Below, in pieces: positions 1-5,860 of a stretch of 12,009 bases of DNA (the stretch's first letter is position 1; each line of letters opens with the position of its first letter). Source of the stretch: an uncultured Candidatus Saccharibacteria bacterium (GTDB taxonomy: Bacteria > Patescibacteriota > Saccharimonadia > Saccharimonadales > Saccharimonadaceae); assembly GCA_938046495.1 (NCBI GenBank), contig CALIXG010000090.1, forward strand, positions 1 to 12,009, read 5' to 3'. The notes below the pieces were generated by a model. That model was not told where the DNA came from. It saw only the letters and a list, made by a program, of their open reading frames with translations, and ran no database searches. The position numbers and the translations under genes are program-made.

Positions 1-609
1 GACTTGTTCGCTCGTCTTCACTGAGCGGTCAAAGTAGAACACTAAGAAGAGAATTGAAACGCTAACGATTAAACCTGCCGCGAAAGCTATAATTTCTTGG
101 CGCACAATTTTAATATTGGCCGGCTCCGTCGGCGTGACGGCTGAGTCGAGCACGTTAATATTACGGTCATTATAAATCTTAGCGATTTCCTTCACGAAAT
201 GCTCGGCAATCTTATTCGTCATCTTTGTGGCAAATTCAGCATCGCGGTCCGTCGTAGTAATATTAATGATTTCCGTACCCTTAATTGCGGAAACCTCAAT
301 CATGTCAAGCATATCACTGTAGGTCAACTCGGTGCTCATATCGTTTTTGACCTTATCAAGTACGCGGTGTGATTTGACTACTTGAGTATAAGTATCGATG
401 AGGTTTTTATTGGTTGCAACTTCGCCCGGCAGGTTTGCATTAGATTTATCCGAACTTACGATCACCGTAGCGGTCGCTTCGTATTTTGGCTTTTGCATAA
501 AAAATACATAAAAAGATCCTAATCCAAAAATTAGGGCAAAAATTATCAGCAAAATATGGAGCTTAGCCTTAAAATAGGCGAACATTTCTCCGAGGTTAAT
601 CTCATCCAT
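1..609 (-). CDS. Wzz/YveK-type polysaccharide chain-length determinant protein, 5' part (runs off the window)
   Basis: I translated this from the minus strand; 203 residues are present and the frame is open to the window edge. The layout is that of the Wzz/YveK (CpsC-like) family: a short cytoplasmic N-terminus, a first membrane helix at about residues 17-38, an extracytoplasmic domain, a Pro-containing stretch (PTEPANIK, about 160-167), a second membrane helix at about 173-193, then the start of a cytoplasmic tail (DRSVKTSEQV). Family members act in the cytoplasmic membrane with a tyrosine kinase or polymerase to set the chain length of capsule or exopolysaccharide. Related Gram-positive proteins are about 230-250 residues, so probably only a few dozen residues are missing. 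The ATG at 609 is chosen because a TATAAA -10 box ends 6 nt upstream, which implies a leaderless mRNA. A polysaccharide gene cluster probably continues to the left (inference). Confidence 0.8.
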   Translation of the reverse strand, partial: MDEINLGEMFAYFKAKLHILLIIFALIFGLGSFYVFFMQKPKYEATATVIVSSDKSNANLPGEVATNKNLIDTYTQVVKSHRVLDKVKNDMSTELTYSDMLDMIEVSAIKGTEIINITTTDRDAEFATKMTNKIAEHFVKEIAKIYNDRNINVLDSAVTPTEPANIKIVRQEIIAFAAGLIVSVSILFLVFYFDRSVKTSEQV

Positions 610-615
610 GCCCTG

Positions 616-627
616 TTTATACCATAT
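616..627 (-). promoter_or_regulatory. Extended -10 promoter of the wzz-like gene
   Basis: On the minus strand ATATGGTATAAA occupies 627 to 616: a TATAAA -10 box preceded by TGG, the extended -10 signature. Six bases separate it from the ATG at 609, so transcription should start at about the A of the start codon. No convincing -35 box lies 16-18 nt upstream. Two TTGACA hexamers further up on this strand (676-671 and 706-701) are not correctly spaced for this -10. Confidence 0.55.
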
Positions 628-716
628 TTTGTGTAAAAAATAAATATCAAACAATAAAATAGCTGTATTTGTCAATAGCCATAAGCATCTTCAAAGTGCT
701 TGTCAATGCCTAAAAT

Positions 717-744
717 TTGCCAAAAATAAAATATTTGATAAAAT
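717..744 (+). promoter_or_regulatory. Plus-strand promoter upstream of the pre-aspS RNA unit
   Basis: TTGCCA (717-722), a 16-nt spacer, then TAAAAT (739-744) preceded by TGA (736-738), which makes an extended -10. The predicted start is near 751. Nothing else on the plus strand between here and the terminator at 956-981 needs this promoter except the small ORF and structured region described separately. Confidence 0.5.
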
Positions 745-829
745 TAATTCTATTGCACTTTTTAGTCACTCGGTGGCTGATGGGGGCTAGGTCGTGTGCA
801 ATGATTATTAAGGAGATGCATTCGTAAAT

Positions 830-910
830 ATGCGTAGACTTAAACGTGAATCTTCGCGCAAAAAGTCGAAAATTCCTCCTGCCCCATGGCAAGAGTATAT
901 CGAATATTAG
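830..910 (+). CDS. Candidate 26-aa basic small protein, with faint resemblance to ribosomal protein bS21
   Basis: ATG at 830 to TAG at 908-910 gives a 26-residue peptide starting MRRLKRESSRKKSK and ending WQEYIEY. An AAGGAG Shine-Dalgarno sequence lies at 810-815, but its 14-nt spacing is long. The in-frame codons just before the ATG (812-829) would read GDAFVN and an in-frame TAA precedes them. The composite GDAFVNMRRLKRE looks like the N-terminal bS21 pattern (ESF-x-x-ALRRFKR), and a preceding ORF in another frame (801-827) begins MIIKE, which also resembles a bS21 start. It could therefore be a frameshifted or shortened bS21, a genuine micro-protein, or chance within an RNA gene. It sits between a promoter and a terminator, which supports transcription. 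The bS21 link rests on a short basic motif and is weak. Confidence 0.3.
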   Translation: MRRLKRESSRKKSKIPPAPWQEYIEY

Positions 911-943
911 TCTTGAATAGTCAAAATTCAATTTTAAGGATTA

Positions 944-981
944 ATATTTGAGGACAAATATCGCTTTCCGGCGATATTTTT
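944..981 (+). terminator. Intrinsic terminator with an overlapping competing hairpin, 54 nt before aspS
   Basis: The terminator stem is 956-964 (AAATATCGC) with 971-979 (GCGATATTT), 9 bp, loop TTTCCG, running into a T-tract at 977-981. Just upstream, 944-950 (ATATTTG) is complementary to 955-961 (CAAATAT), 7 bp with loop AGGA. This hairpin uses bases of the terminator's 5' arm, so the two cannot form together. That is the arrangement of a terminator/antiterminator pair. The terminator itself is well supported; the switch is inference. Confidence 0.75.
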
Positions 982-1015
982 CTTGATTTTATAATTTGAA
1001 AAGTTGACAAGTTTA

Positions 1016-1027
1016 TTATGTTATAAT
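1016..1027 (+). promoter_or_regulatory. aspS promoter, extended -10, leaderless arrangement
   Basis: TTATGTTATAAT at 1016-1027 contains a perfect TATAAT (1022-1027) with an upstream TGT. Only 7 nt separate it from the ATG at 1035, so the transcript would start at or one base before the start codon. There is no -35 box at the standard distance. A TTGACA at 1004-1009 is only 12 nt upstream of the -10 and is too close to serve it. Confidence 0.7.
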
Positions 1028-1034
1028 AGAGACT

Positions 1035-2798
1035 ATGAGAAAACTGTCTGGAGAACTAAAACAACAAATCAATCAACATGTTACGGTCTCTGGTTGGGTA
1101 AATTCCAGGCGTGATCACGGTGGATTAATCTTTATCGATTTGCGTGACCACGAAGGGATTATTCAGCTAGTGATCACCCCGGAAAATGCCGAAAATTTTG
1201 CCATCGCCGAAAGTTTACGCGATGAATTTGTCATTTCTGCTACTGGTCTAATTCGTGAGCGCGATCCGGCTCTGCGTAATCCACATATTGCTACCGGTGA
1301 TATTGAATTGGTCGTTGAATCCCTTACACTGCTAAATCGTTCCGAACCTTTACCAGTTAATACCCATGATGATGGCGTAGAGTCTGGCGAAGAGCTTCGT
1401 CTTAAATATCGTTATCTTGATTTGCGTCGCCCAAGTATGTTGCATACGCTTCGTCGTCGTGCGGAATTTTATCATTTTATGCGTGATTATATGGAAGCGC
1501 ACGATTTTATCGAAGTCACTACTCCAATTTTGGCCAACTCCAGTCCAGAAGGCGCACGTGATTTTCTCGTACCATCCAGACTCCGTCCAGGACAGTTTTA
1601 TGCTTTACCTCAAGCTCCCCAACAGTTCAAACAACTTTTAATGGTGGGCGGGATTCCTCGTTATTATCAAATCGCCCCATGTTTCCGCGATGAGGATCCA
1701 CGCGCCGATCGTCTATACGGTGATTTTTATCAGCTCGATCTCGAGATGTCTTTCGTGGAAGAGGGTGAAGTGGTTCGCAAAACTATGGAGCCATTAATTA
1801 AATCTTTGGTTACTGATTTTGCTCACAAGAAATTACTCTCAGAGGAAATCCCACGTATTCCATATCAGGAAGCCATGAATCGTTTTGGTGTGGATAAGCC
1901 AGATTTACGCTATGGCATGGAATTGATTGATTTGAAAGAAGCTTTAAAGGATACCGCCTTTAAGGTTTTCCAAACCGAATCCGTGAAGGCTATTTGTGTG
2001 AAAAATGGCGCCACTCTTTCGCGCTCTCAAATCGATAATTTCACTGAAAAAGCTCGTAAACTTGGTGCGGGTGGTCTGGCTTATATCATCTATGAAAATG
2101 ATGAAGTTAAAAGTCCAATCGCTAAATTCCTCACTGAAGCTGAATTAACTAAAATTAAAGAACTCACCGGTGCTGAGAATGGCGATGCCGTGTTCTTCGG
2201 CGCCGATTCACTCGCAAAAGTGAATAAAGTGCTCGGCCAACTTCGTATCGCGTTTGCTGATCACTTTAATTTGAAGGACGATAATGTCGTAGCACTCTGT
2301 TGGATTGTCGATTTTCCATTTTACGAATGGGATGAAGGTAAAAATAAATTAGACTTTGGCCACAACCCATTCTCTATGCCAAAAGGTGGACTTAAGACCC
2401 TCGAAGCCGCTCAGACTGACGCGGAAAAGCTTGCCATTGTCGCCGACCAATATGATATGGTGATGAATGGTTTTGAAATTTGTTCTGGTGCCGTACGTAA
2501 TCACAGTCCAGAAGTGATGTATAAAGTCTTCGGTATTCTCGGTTATGATGAGAAATATGTCGAGGCTCGTTTTGGCGGTATGTTGAATGCCTTTAAGTTT
2601 GGCGCCCCTCCACACGCTGGTTGTGCCTTTGGTATCGAACGCATTTTTATGGTTTTAAATGATAATAAAAATATCCGTGACATTGTAGCCTTCCCGAAGA
2701 ACGGTTCGGGTGTTGACCTCATGATGAGTTCACCATCCTTCGTCGACTCAATTCAGCTCGAAGAAGCTCACCTTCAAATCGTGGAAGATGAGGAATAA
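1035..2798 (+). CDS. aspS: Aspartyl-tRNA synthetase (bacterial type, possibly non-discriminating)
   Basis: 587 residues, the normal length of bacterial AspRS, which charges tRNA-Asp with aspartate in the cytoplasm. The order is an N-terminal OB-fold anticodon-binding domain (WVNSRRDHGGLIFIDLRD, about 21-38), a class II core with motif 2 FRDEDPRADR (217-226) followed by FYQLDLEMSF, a bacterial GAD insertion domain (about 280-420), and motif 3 FGIERIFMVL with R536. The substrate-loop region matches the family (PPHAG before motif 3, IRDIVAFPK after it). His28 sits where non-discriminating enzymes such as the Pseudomonas aeruginosa one carry His31 and E. coli has Leu, which suggests the enzyme also charges tRNA-Asn for GatCAB (inference). 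The ATG at 1035 is fixed by the promoter 7 nt upstream; no Shine-Dalgarno sequence is possible on such a transcript. Confidence 0.97.
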   Translation: MRKLSGELKQQINQHVTVSGWVNSRRDHGGLIFIDLRDHEGIIQLVITPENAENFAIAESLRDEFVISATGLIRERDPALRNPHIATGDIELVVESLTLLNRSEPLPVNTHDDGVESGEELRLKYRYLDLRRPSMLHTLRRRAEFYHFMRDYMEAHDFIEVTTPILANSSPEGARDFLVPSRLRPGQFYALPQAPQQFKQLLMVGGIPRYYQIAPCFRDEDPRADRLYGDFYQLDLEMSFVEEGEVVRKTMEPLIKSLVTDFAHKKLLSEEIPRIPYQEAMNRFGVDKPDLRYGMELIDLKEALKDTAFKVFQTESVKAICVKNGATLSRSQIDNFTEKARKLGAGGLAYIIYENDEVKSPIAKFLTEAELTKIKELTGAENGDAVFFGADSLAKVNKVLGQLRIAFADHFNLKDDNVVALCWIVDFPFYEWDEGKNKLDFGHNPFSMPKGGLKTLEAAQTDAEKLAIVADQYDMVMNGFEICSGAVRNHSPEVMYKVFGILGYDEKYVEARFGGMLNAFKFGAPPHAGCAFGIERIFMVLNDNKNIRDIVAFPKNGSGVDLMMSSPSFVDSIQLEEAHLQIVEDEE

Positions 2799-2837
2799 AA
2801 ACGAACTAAATTCCGACCTCGAAATTAAAGGAAATAA

Positions 2838-2863
2838 AAATCCGGCCATACGCCGGATTTTTT
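2838..2863. terminator. Bidirectional terminator between aspS and uppP
   Basis: The stem is 2838-2846 (AAATCCGGC) with 2852-2860 (GCCGGATTT), 9 bp, loop CATAC. Six T follow on the plus strand (2858-2863), and the A-run at 2836-2840 gives a T-run on the minus strand. It lies between the convergent 3' ends of aspS and uppP and can serve both. Confidence 0.88.
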
Positions 2864-2875
2864 AGGTAGAATCTT

Positions 2876-3685
2876 TTAGAAGAGTAATAGTGCGGCGAAA
2901 ATTCCAAGAGATAAAATCACACGATAAATACCAAAGCTTGGAATCGAATTTTCTTTCTTGAAGTATTTCATTACGATTTGTAGTGCGATCAAACCGGAGA
3001 CGAAAGCTACTAAGTTTGAGAGTAAAAGCATACCTAAATTGCTGGTAATATAAGCTCTCGAAGAACTTGAAAGTAACGATTTGCCACAGACTGCAATCAT
3101 GATTGGCAGACTTGCTAGGAAAGAATATTTGGCTGCCGACTTCGAATCGAGACCCATTACGCGACCAGTAATAATCGTCGAGCCAGAGCGGGAGACCCCA
3201 GGAATCAAAGCAAAAGTTTGCGCTAAGCCAATCGCTAGAGCGCGGCCTGGAGTTAATTCGTTTTCATTTTTTAGTTTCGATAAATGTGGCAACTTATTCA
3301 CAAAAATCATGATTAAACCAACAAACCCCATCGCAAAACCAATCGTAGTGAGGCTTGAGAAGAATGGTAGTTTTTCGATTACTTTCGATAGTATCAAGCC
3401 GATGATGCCAGCTGGAATCGAAGTGATTAAAATATTTAGTGCCAGTTTATAATCTTTTTTCACAAATACACGTTGCAAAATTTCCCAAATCGTTTGGCGG
3501 TAATAGAAAAGTAACGCAAAAAGCGTGCCGAAATTAATTAATTCTAAGAAGAAATGAAAATCTTCCGCGCGTCCACCCGCACCCAAAATGCGCTGAGTGA
3601 TTTCGAGATGTCCAGAGGAAGACACCGGAATAAATTCAGTAATACCTTGTACAAGACCTAAGACGGTCGATTCTAAAATGTTCAT
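2876..3685 (-). CDS. uppP: Undecaprenyl-diphosphatase UppP (BacA family)
   Basis: 269 residues from the ATG at 3685. UppP is a multi-spanning membrane enzyme that dephosphorylates undecaprenyl diphosphate so that the lipid carrier can be reused for peptidoglycan and surface polysaccharide, and it confers bacitracin tolerance. The two diagnostic motifs are present: TEFIPVSSSGHL at residues 16-27 (Glu17 and His26 are expected catalytic residues) and PGVSRSGSTIITG from residue 162 (Arg166). The rest is a series of hydrophobic helices typical of the family, and the length is normal. A longer reading frame starts at 3712, but those extra codons overlap the TATAAT box at 3697-3692, so the start at 3685, 6 nt after that box, is preferred. 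It is convergent with aspS and divergent from rpsT. Confidence 0.95.
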   Translation of the reverse strand: MNILESTVLGLVQGITEFIPVSSSGHLEITQRILGAGGRAEDFHFFLELINFGTLFALLFYYRQTIWEILQRVFVKKDYKLALNILITSIPAGIIGLILSKVIEKLPFFSSLTTIGFAMGFVGLIMIFVNKLPHLSKLKNENELTPGRALAIGLAQTFALIPGVSRSGSTIITGRVMGLDSKSAAKYSFLASLPIMIAVCGKSLLSSSSRAYITSNLGMLLLSNLVAFVSGLIALQIVMKYFKKENSIPSFGIYRVILSLGIFAALLLF

Positions 3686-3691
3686 ATTTTT

Positions 3692-3720
3692 ATTATAGTC
3701 TCCGGCCCCCATCTTTACAA
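3692..3720 (-). promoter_or_regulatory. uppP promoter (leaderless; -35 shared with rpsT)
   Basis: On the minus strand TTGTAA (3720-3715), a 17-nt spacer and a perfect TATAAT (3697-3692), then 6 nt to the ATG at 3685. The predicted start is the A of the ATG. The -35 box lies on the same bases as the plus-strand -35 of rpsT. Confidence 0.75.
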
Positions 3721-3741
3721 TCTATGAAAATCATGTATAAT
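3714..3741 (+). promoter_or_regulatory. rpsT promoter (-35 overlapping that of uppP)
   Basis: TTTACA (3714-3719), a 16-nt spacer, and a perfect TATAAT (3736-3741). The predicted start near 3748 leaves a leader of about 41 nt. That leader ends in AGGA (3779-3782), a Shine-Dalgarno sequence 7 nt before the rpsT ATG. Unlike its divergent neighbour uppP, this is therefore a leadered, Shine-Dalgarno-led gene. Confidence 0.75.
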
Positions 3742-3789
3742 ATTTCACAAGTATATTAATCATTAAATCGTTTTAAACAGGAAACTATA

Positions 3790-4137
3790 ATGCCGATTAT
3801 CAAATCTGCAAAAAAGGCAGCTCGTCAAGCAGTCAAACGCACTGTAAAGAATCAACAGATTAAGAAGTTCATCAAGAACGCTCTTAAAGCTTTCAAAGCT
3901 AACCCAACTGCTGAAAATCTTTCCAAAGCTCAATCTGAATACGACAAGGCTGCAAAGAAAGGCCTCATCAAGAAGAATACCGCTTCTCGTCGTAAGGCTA
4001 GCTTGGTGAAAATTGCTAAGACCTCTAATGGCGCCAAGGCAGAAACTGTCAAAAAAGCTACCGCTAAGAAGACTACTGCAAAAAAGGCTGTCGCTAAAAA
4101 GACTACCGCTAAGAAGACTACTAAAAAAGCTGCTTAG
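3790..4137 (+). CDS. rpsT: Ribosomal protein bS20 with a lysine-rich histone H1-like C-terminal tail
   Basis: 115 residues. The first 78 or so match bS20, a helical protein that binds 16S rRNA during early 30S assembly: the MPIIKSAKKAARQAVKR start and the GLIKKNTASRRKASLVKIAK segment (58-77) are family hallmarks. bS20 is normally about 85-90 residues. Here residues 79-115 form an extra tail of Lys, Ala and Thr with repeated KKTTAKK units, like the tail of histone H1 or bacterial H1-like proteins. The tail is likely disordered and nucleic-acid binding (inference). The start is supported by AGGA with 7-nt spacing. bS20 represses its own translation in E. coli; nothing here proves that. The gene is convergent with holA and shares a terminator with it, a neighbourhood also seen in other bacteria. 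Confidence 0.95.
   Translation: MPIIKSAKKAARQAVKRTVKNQQIKKFIKNALKAFKANPTAENLSKAQSEYDKAAKKGLIKKNTASRRKASLVKIAKTSNGAKAETVKKATAKKTTAKKAVAKKTTAKKTTKKAA
4051..4131 (+). repeat. Degenerate repeats coding the Lys/Ala/Thr tail of bS20
   Basis: In-frame repeats of an AAG-AAG-ACT-ACY-GCT-like unit encode KKATAKKTTAKK, KKAVAKKTTAKK and so on. Synonymous codons alternate (AAA/AAG, ACT/ACC), so the DNA repeat is imperfect while the protein repeat is clean, which suggests selection on the protein. Confidence 0.7.
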
Positions 4138-4142
4138 TAAAA

Positions 4143-4165
4143 AGACCTCTCCGGAGGTCTTTTTT
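4143..4165. terminator. Bidirectional terminator between rpsT and holA
   Basis: The stem is 4143-4149 (AGACCTC) with 4154-4160 (GAGGTCT), loop TCCG. The T-run at 4160-4165 terminates rpsT on the plus strand, and the A-run at 4139-4143 provides a T-run for the mutM-holA operon on the minus strand. Confidence 0.88.
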
Positions 4166-4199
4166 GATTTAGATTTTTTATTTTAGGAGCCAGTGAAAT

Positions 4200-4260
4200 C
4201 CTTAGAAACTTTCAGTAGGAAATTTAGAATTCAGTAGAACCTTTAGAAATCCTCAGTAAA
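4200..4260. repeat. Three degenerate repeats of about 20 nt across the holA 3' end
   Basis: Three similar units lie in tandem: 4200-4220, 4221-4239 and 4240-4260. Each has the pattern TTTAGAA...TCAGTA (plus strand). The third unit lies inside the holA 3' end, the second spans its stop codon, and the first lies downstream. They look like local duplications of the gene's last codons. Confidence 0.5.
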
Positions 4261-4865
4261 AACCCTTCGAGCAGTGTCCAGGGTTCTTTACTAAAATCCG
4301 TCGACTTCACCAAGACATCAATCTTCGCTAATTCCTTTAGAATCGCCCGGGCTTTTTTGGGATTTCGCTCTAGTAAATCACAAGCCTTTTTCGTCCAAGC
4401 TCCAATCGTGGCATAAGGATCGTTGTCTGTCTCGATTGCTTGCAGATTTTTTACCGCACGCCTGCCATCTGTCATCGCCAAATCGAAAATTCGAAATACC
4501 GCATTGCGATCCACCGTCTGTTCGGCTGCGGCAAAAGTTTCGAACTTAATCTCTTTATTGGTTTTCGCGAGCTTCACTAATTCTTTATAAACTGCCCCAC
4601 GCTTATCTAATTTGGTTTCAAGCAATACAATTTTATGTGGCGTATCAATCAAGCTCGGCAGTTTCTCCGCCAAATCTTTTTTCAAAAATAAATCCTTGAT
4701 CAAGATCCGACGTTCTGCTTCAAAAAACGTGACGCCGAGAAAAATCGATTCCAGCTCGGCTCGGTCAATATTATCCGCATCGATAATTTCGATTTTTTCG
4801 CCCAAAATCATCCGAGCTTTTTGTTCGGCTTTTTTGCGATCTTCGCCGTCGAAAATATAAATCAT
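4224..4865 (-). CDS. holA: DNA polymerase III delta subunit-like protein (HolA), short form
   Basis: 213 residues. HolA is the clamp-loader subunit that opens the sliding clamp. The N-terminal half follows the HolA domain I pattern: YIFDGEDRKKAE (3-14), then NIDRAELESIF, then TFFEAERRILIKDLF (about 46-60, the usual place of the 'LFg-eRRlvvv' motif), then KIVLLETKLDKRGAVYKEL, where 'LDKR...YK.L' is typical. Standard HolA is about 330 residues, so the C-terminal collar domain is much reduced or absent. Adjacency to rpsT supports the call, since holA and rpsT are neighbours in many bacteria. It starts 7 nt after the mutM stop with an AGGA Shine-Dalgarno sequence in the gap, so it is the second gene of a mutM-holA operon. 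The call rests on motifs and context; with the shortened C-terminus, clamp-loader function is likely but not certain. Confidence 0.75.
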   Translation of the reverse strand: MIYIFDGEDRKKAEQKARMILGEKIEIIDADNIDRAELESIFLGVTFFEAERRILIKDLFLKKDLAEKLPSLIDTPHKIVLLETKLDKRGAVYKELVKLAKTNKEIKFETFAAAEQTVDRNAVFRIFDLAMTDGRRAVKNLQAIETDNDPYATIGAWTKKACDLLERNPKKARAILKELAKIDVLVKSTDFSKEPWTLLEGFLLRISKGSTEF

Positions 4866-4872
4866 TTAGGTC

Positions 4873-5826
4873 CTAAAATTTCTTTTGACAATGCGGGCAA
4901 AGATGTGTGCCACGCCCCGCCACCTTAATTTTAATAATTTCCGTACCACATCTTTCGCATGGTTCGCCCTCGCGGCGAAAGACTTTGGCAAACTTGGTTA
5001 AATAATCACCCTTAGTCCCATCGGCTTTGACATAAGTTGCCATCGTGCTGCCACCGGAATCAATCGAATCTTGCATCACCGTGCGCGCGCCAATCAGAAG
5101 TTTATGAATTTCTTCATCACTCAAACTTTCCACAATACGCTCCGGATGGATTTTGGTAAAATAAAGAGACTCGTCGGCGTAGATATTGCCCAGGCCACAA
5201 ATCACTGTTTGGTCTAGAATCGTCGGCTTAATCAAAGCTTTTTTATGTCGCATCAAATTCTTTTTGAACTCTTCATCCGTCATATCCCACGGCTCTTTGG
5301 CAAGCTTCTTGATAAAAGGCTCATTTTCTACTTCACTAGTTTCTAGTACTTTACAAAAACCAAATTTTCTCTGATCGTTAAAATAAAGCGTGCCGATTTG
5401 TTCTAGTTCACCAGAAGAATCTTTATCGCAAATTTCAAACTCCACTCGCGTTTGCTTATTCGGTAAACCTCCATAAAAACTTTCGCTAGGATGCCCGCCC
5501 GAAAAACCATCCTTGTCGAACAATTCCGTTTTAAAGTCACCTTGTGAAATCATCTTCACGAAATCTTTACCAGATTCGGTTCCTAGATTTCGATAAATTA
5601 ATTGCCCGGTCATTCTCAGATGCACCATCATTGAAACGCCATTTTCGAAATCAAAAATCAAGGCTTTGCCAAATCGGCGCATGCCCAAAATCTTTTGTCC
5701 TTCGATTAATTCCTTTGGTCCATAAAAAGAGGAGAGGGAACTAATTTTGACTTTTTCCACAGATTTATGTTTAGTAAATTTCAAAACCCCTCTGAGGATT
5801 GTTTCAACTTCTGGTAACTCTGGCAT
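4873..5826 (-). CDS. mutM: Formamidopyrimidine-DNA glycosylase (Fpg/MutM)
   Basis: 317 residues. MutM is the base-excision repair enzyme that removes 8-oxoguanine and formamidopyrimidines and nicks the abasic site. The N-terminus is MPELPEVETI, with catalytic Pro2 (nucleophile) and Glu3. The beta-hairpin Lys is K54 (FGKALIFDF). The helix-two-turn-helix has LDQTVICGLGNIYADES (204-220). The C-terminal zinc finger has C290, C293, C310 and C313, with R305 in GRGTHLC, as in active enzymes. Typical length is about 270; the excess is an insertion at about residues 81-124, between MTGQLIY and KQTRVEF, within the N-terminal beta-sandwich domain. The start is supported by catalytic Pro2 and by a TATAAT box 6 nt upstream (leaderless). 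It heads an operon with holA and diverges from the DHH-like gene. Confidence 0.96.
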   Translation of the reverse strand: MPELPEVETILRGVLKFTKHKSVEKVKISSLSSFYGPKELIEGQKILGMRRFGKALIFDFENGVSMMVHLRMTGQLIYRNLGTESGKDFVKMISQGDFKTELFDKDGFSGGHPSESFYGGLPNKQTRVEFEICDKDSSGELEQIGTLYFNDQRKFGFCKVLETSEVENEPFIKKLAKEPWDMTDEEFKKNLMRHKKALIKPTILDQTVICGLGNIYADESLYFTKIHPERIVESLSDEEIHKLLIGARTVMQDSIDSGGSTMATYVKADGTKGDYLTKFAKVFRREGEPCERCGTEIIKIKVAGRGTHLCPHCQKKF

Positions 5827-5832
5827 ATCTCT

Positions 5833-5860
5833 ATTATAACCGCGTTGGTTTTCCTTGCAA
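5833..5860 (-). promoter_or_regulatory. mutM-holA promoter (leaderless; -35 shared with the DHH-like gene)
   Basis: On the minus strand TTGCAA (5860-5855), a 16-nt spacer and a perfect TATAAT (5838-5833), then 6 nt to the ATG at 5826. TTGCAA is its own reverse complement, so the same six bases act as the -35 of the gene on the other strand. Confidence 0.7.

Larger units (their letters stand above)
751..985 (+). ncRNA. Candidate structured RNA or regulatory leader upstream of aspS
   Basis: A stretch of about 235 nt bounded by a plausible promoter (717-744) and a strong intrinsic terminator (956-981). By eye it contains several local stems. 764-769 pairs with 773-778 (6 bp, loop TCG). 780-791 pairs with 878-887 over a long range (about 10 bp with two bulges, closing a domain of roughly 108 nt). 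818-821 pairs with 830-833. 837-841 pairs with 863-867, enclosing 845-849 with 854-858. 913-918 pairs with 926-931. It does not show the hallmarks of tmRNA, SRP RNA or RNase P RNA. It may be a free small RNA, the mRNA of the 26-aa ORF inside it, or a leader that controls read-through into aspS. No RNA family is assigned. Confidence 0.4.

Noticed and set aside
751..985. tmRNA, SRP RNA or T-box leader
   Set aside because: I found no tRNA-like ends, no tag ORF resembling known tags, no SRP apical-loop motif and no T-box GGTGGNACCGCG motif.
1004..1009. TTGACA as the -35 of aspS
   Set aside because: Only 12 nt from the TATAAT at 1022-1027; it is too close for a standard promoter.
3686..3712. Nine extra N-terminal codons for uppP (start at 3712)
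   Set aside because: They cover the TATAAT -10 box; the ATG at 3685 fits the family start (MNILESTVLGLVQG) and the promoter geometry.
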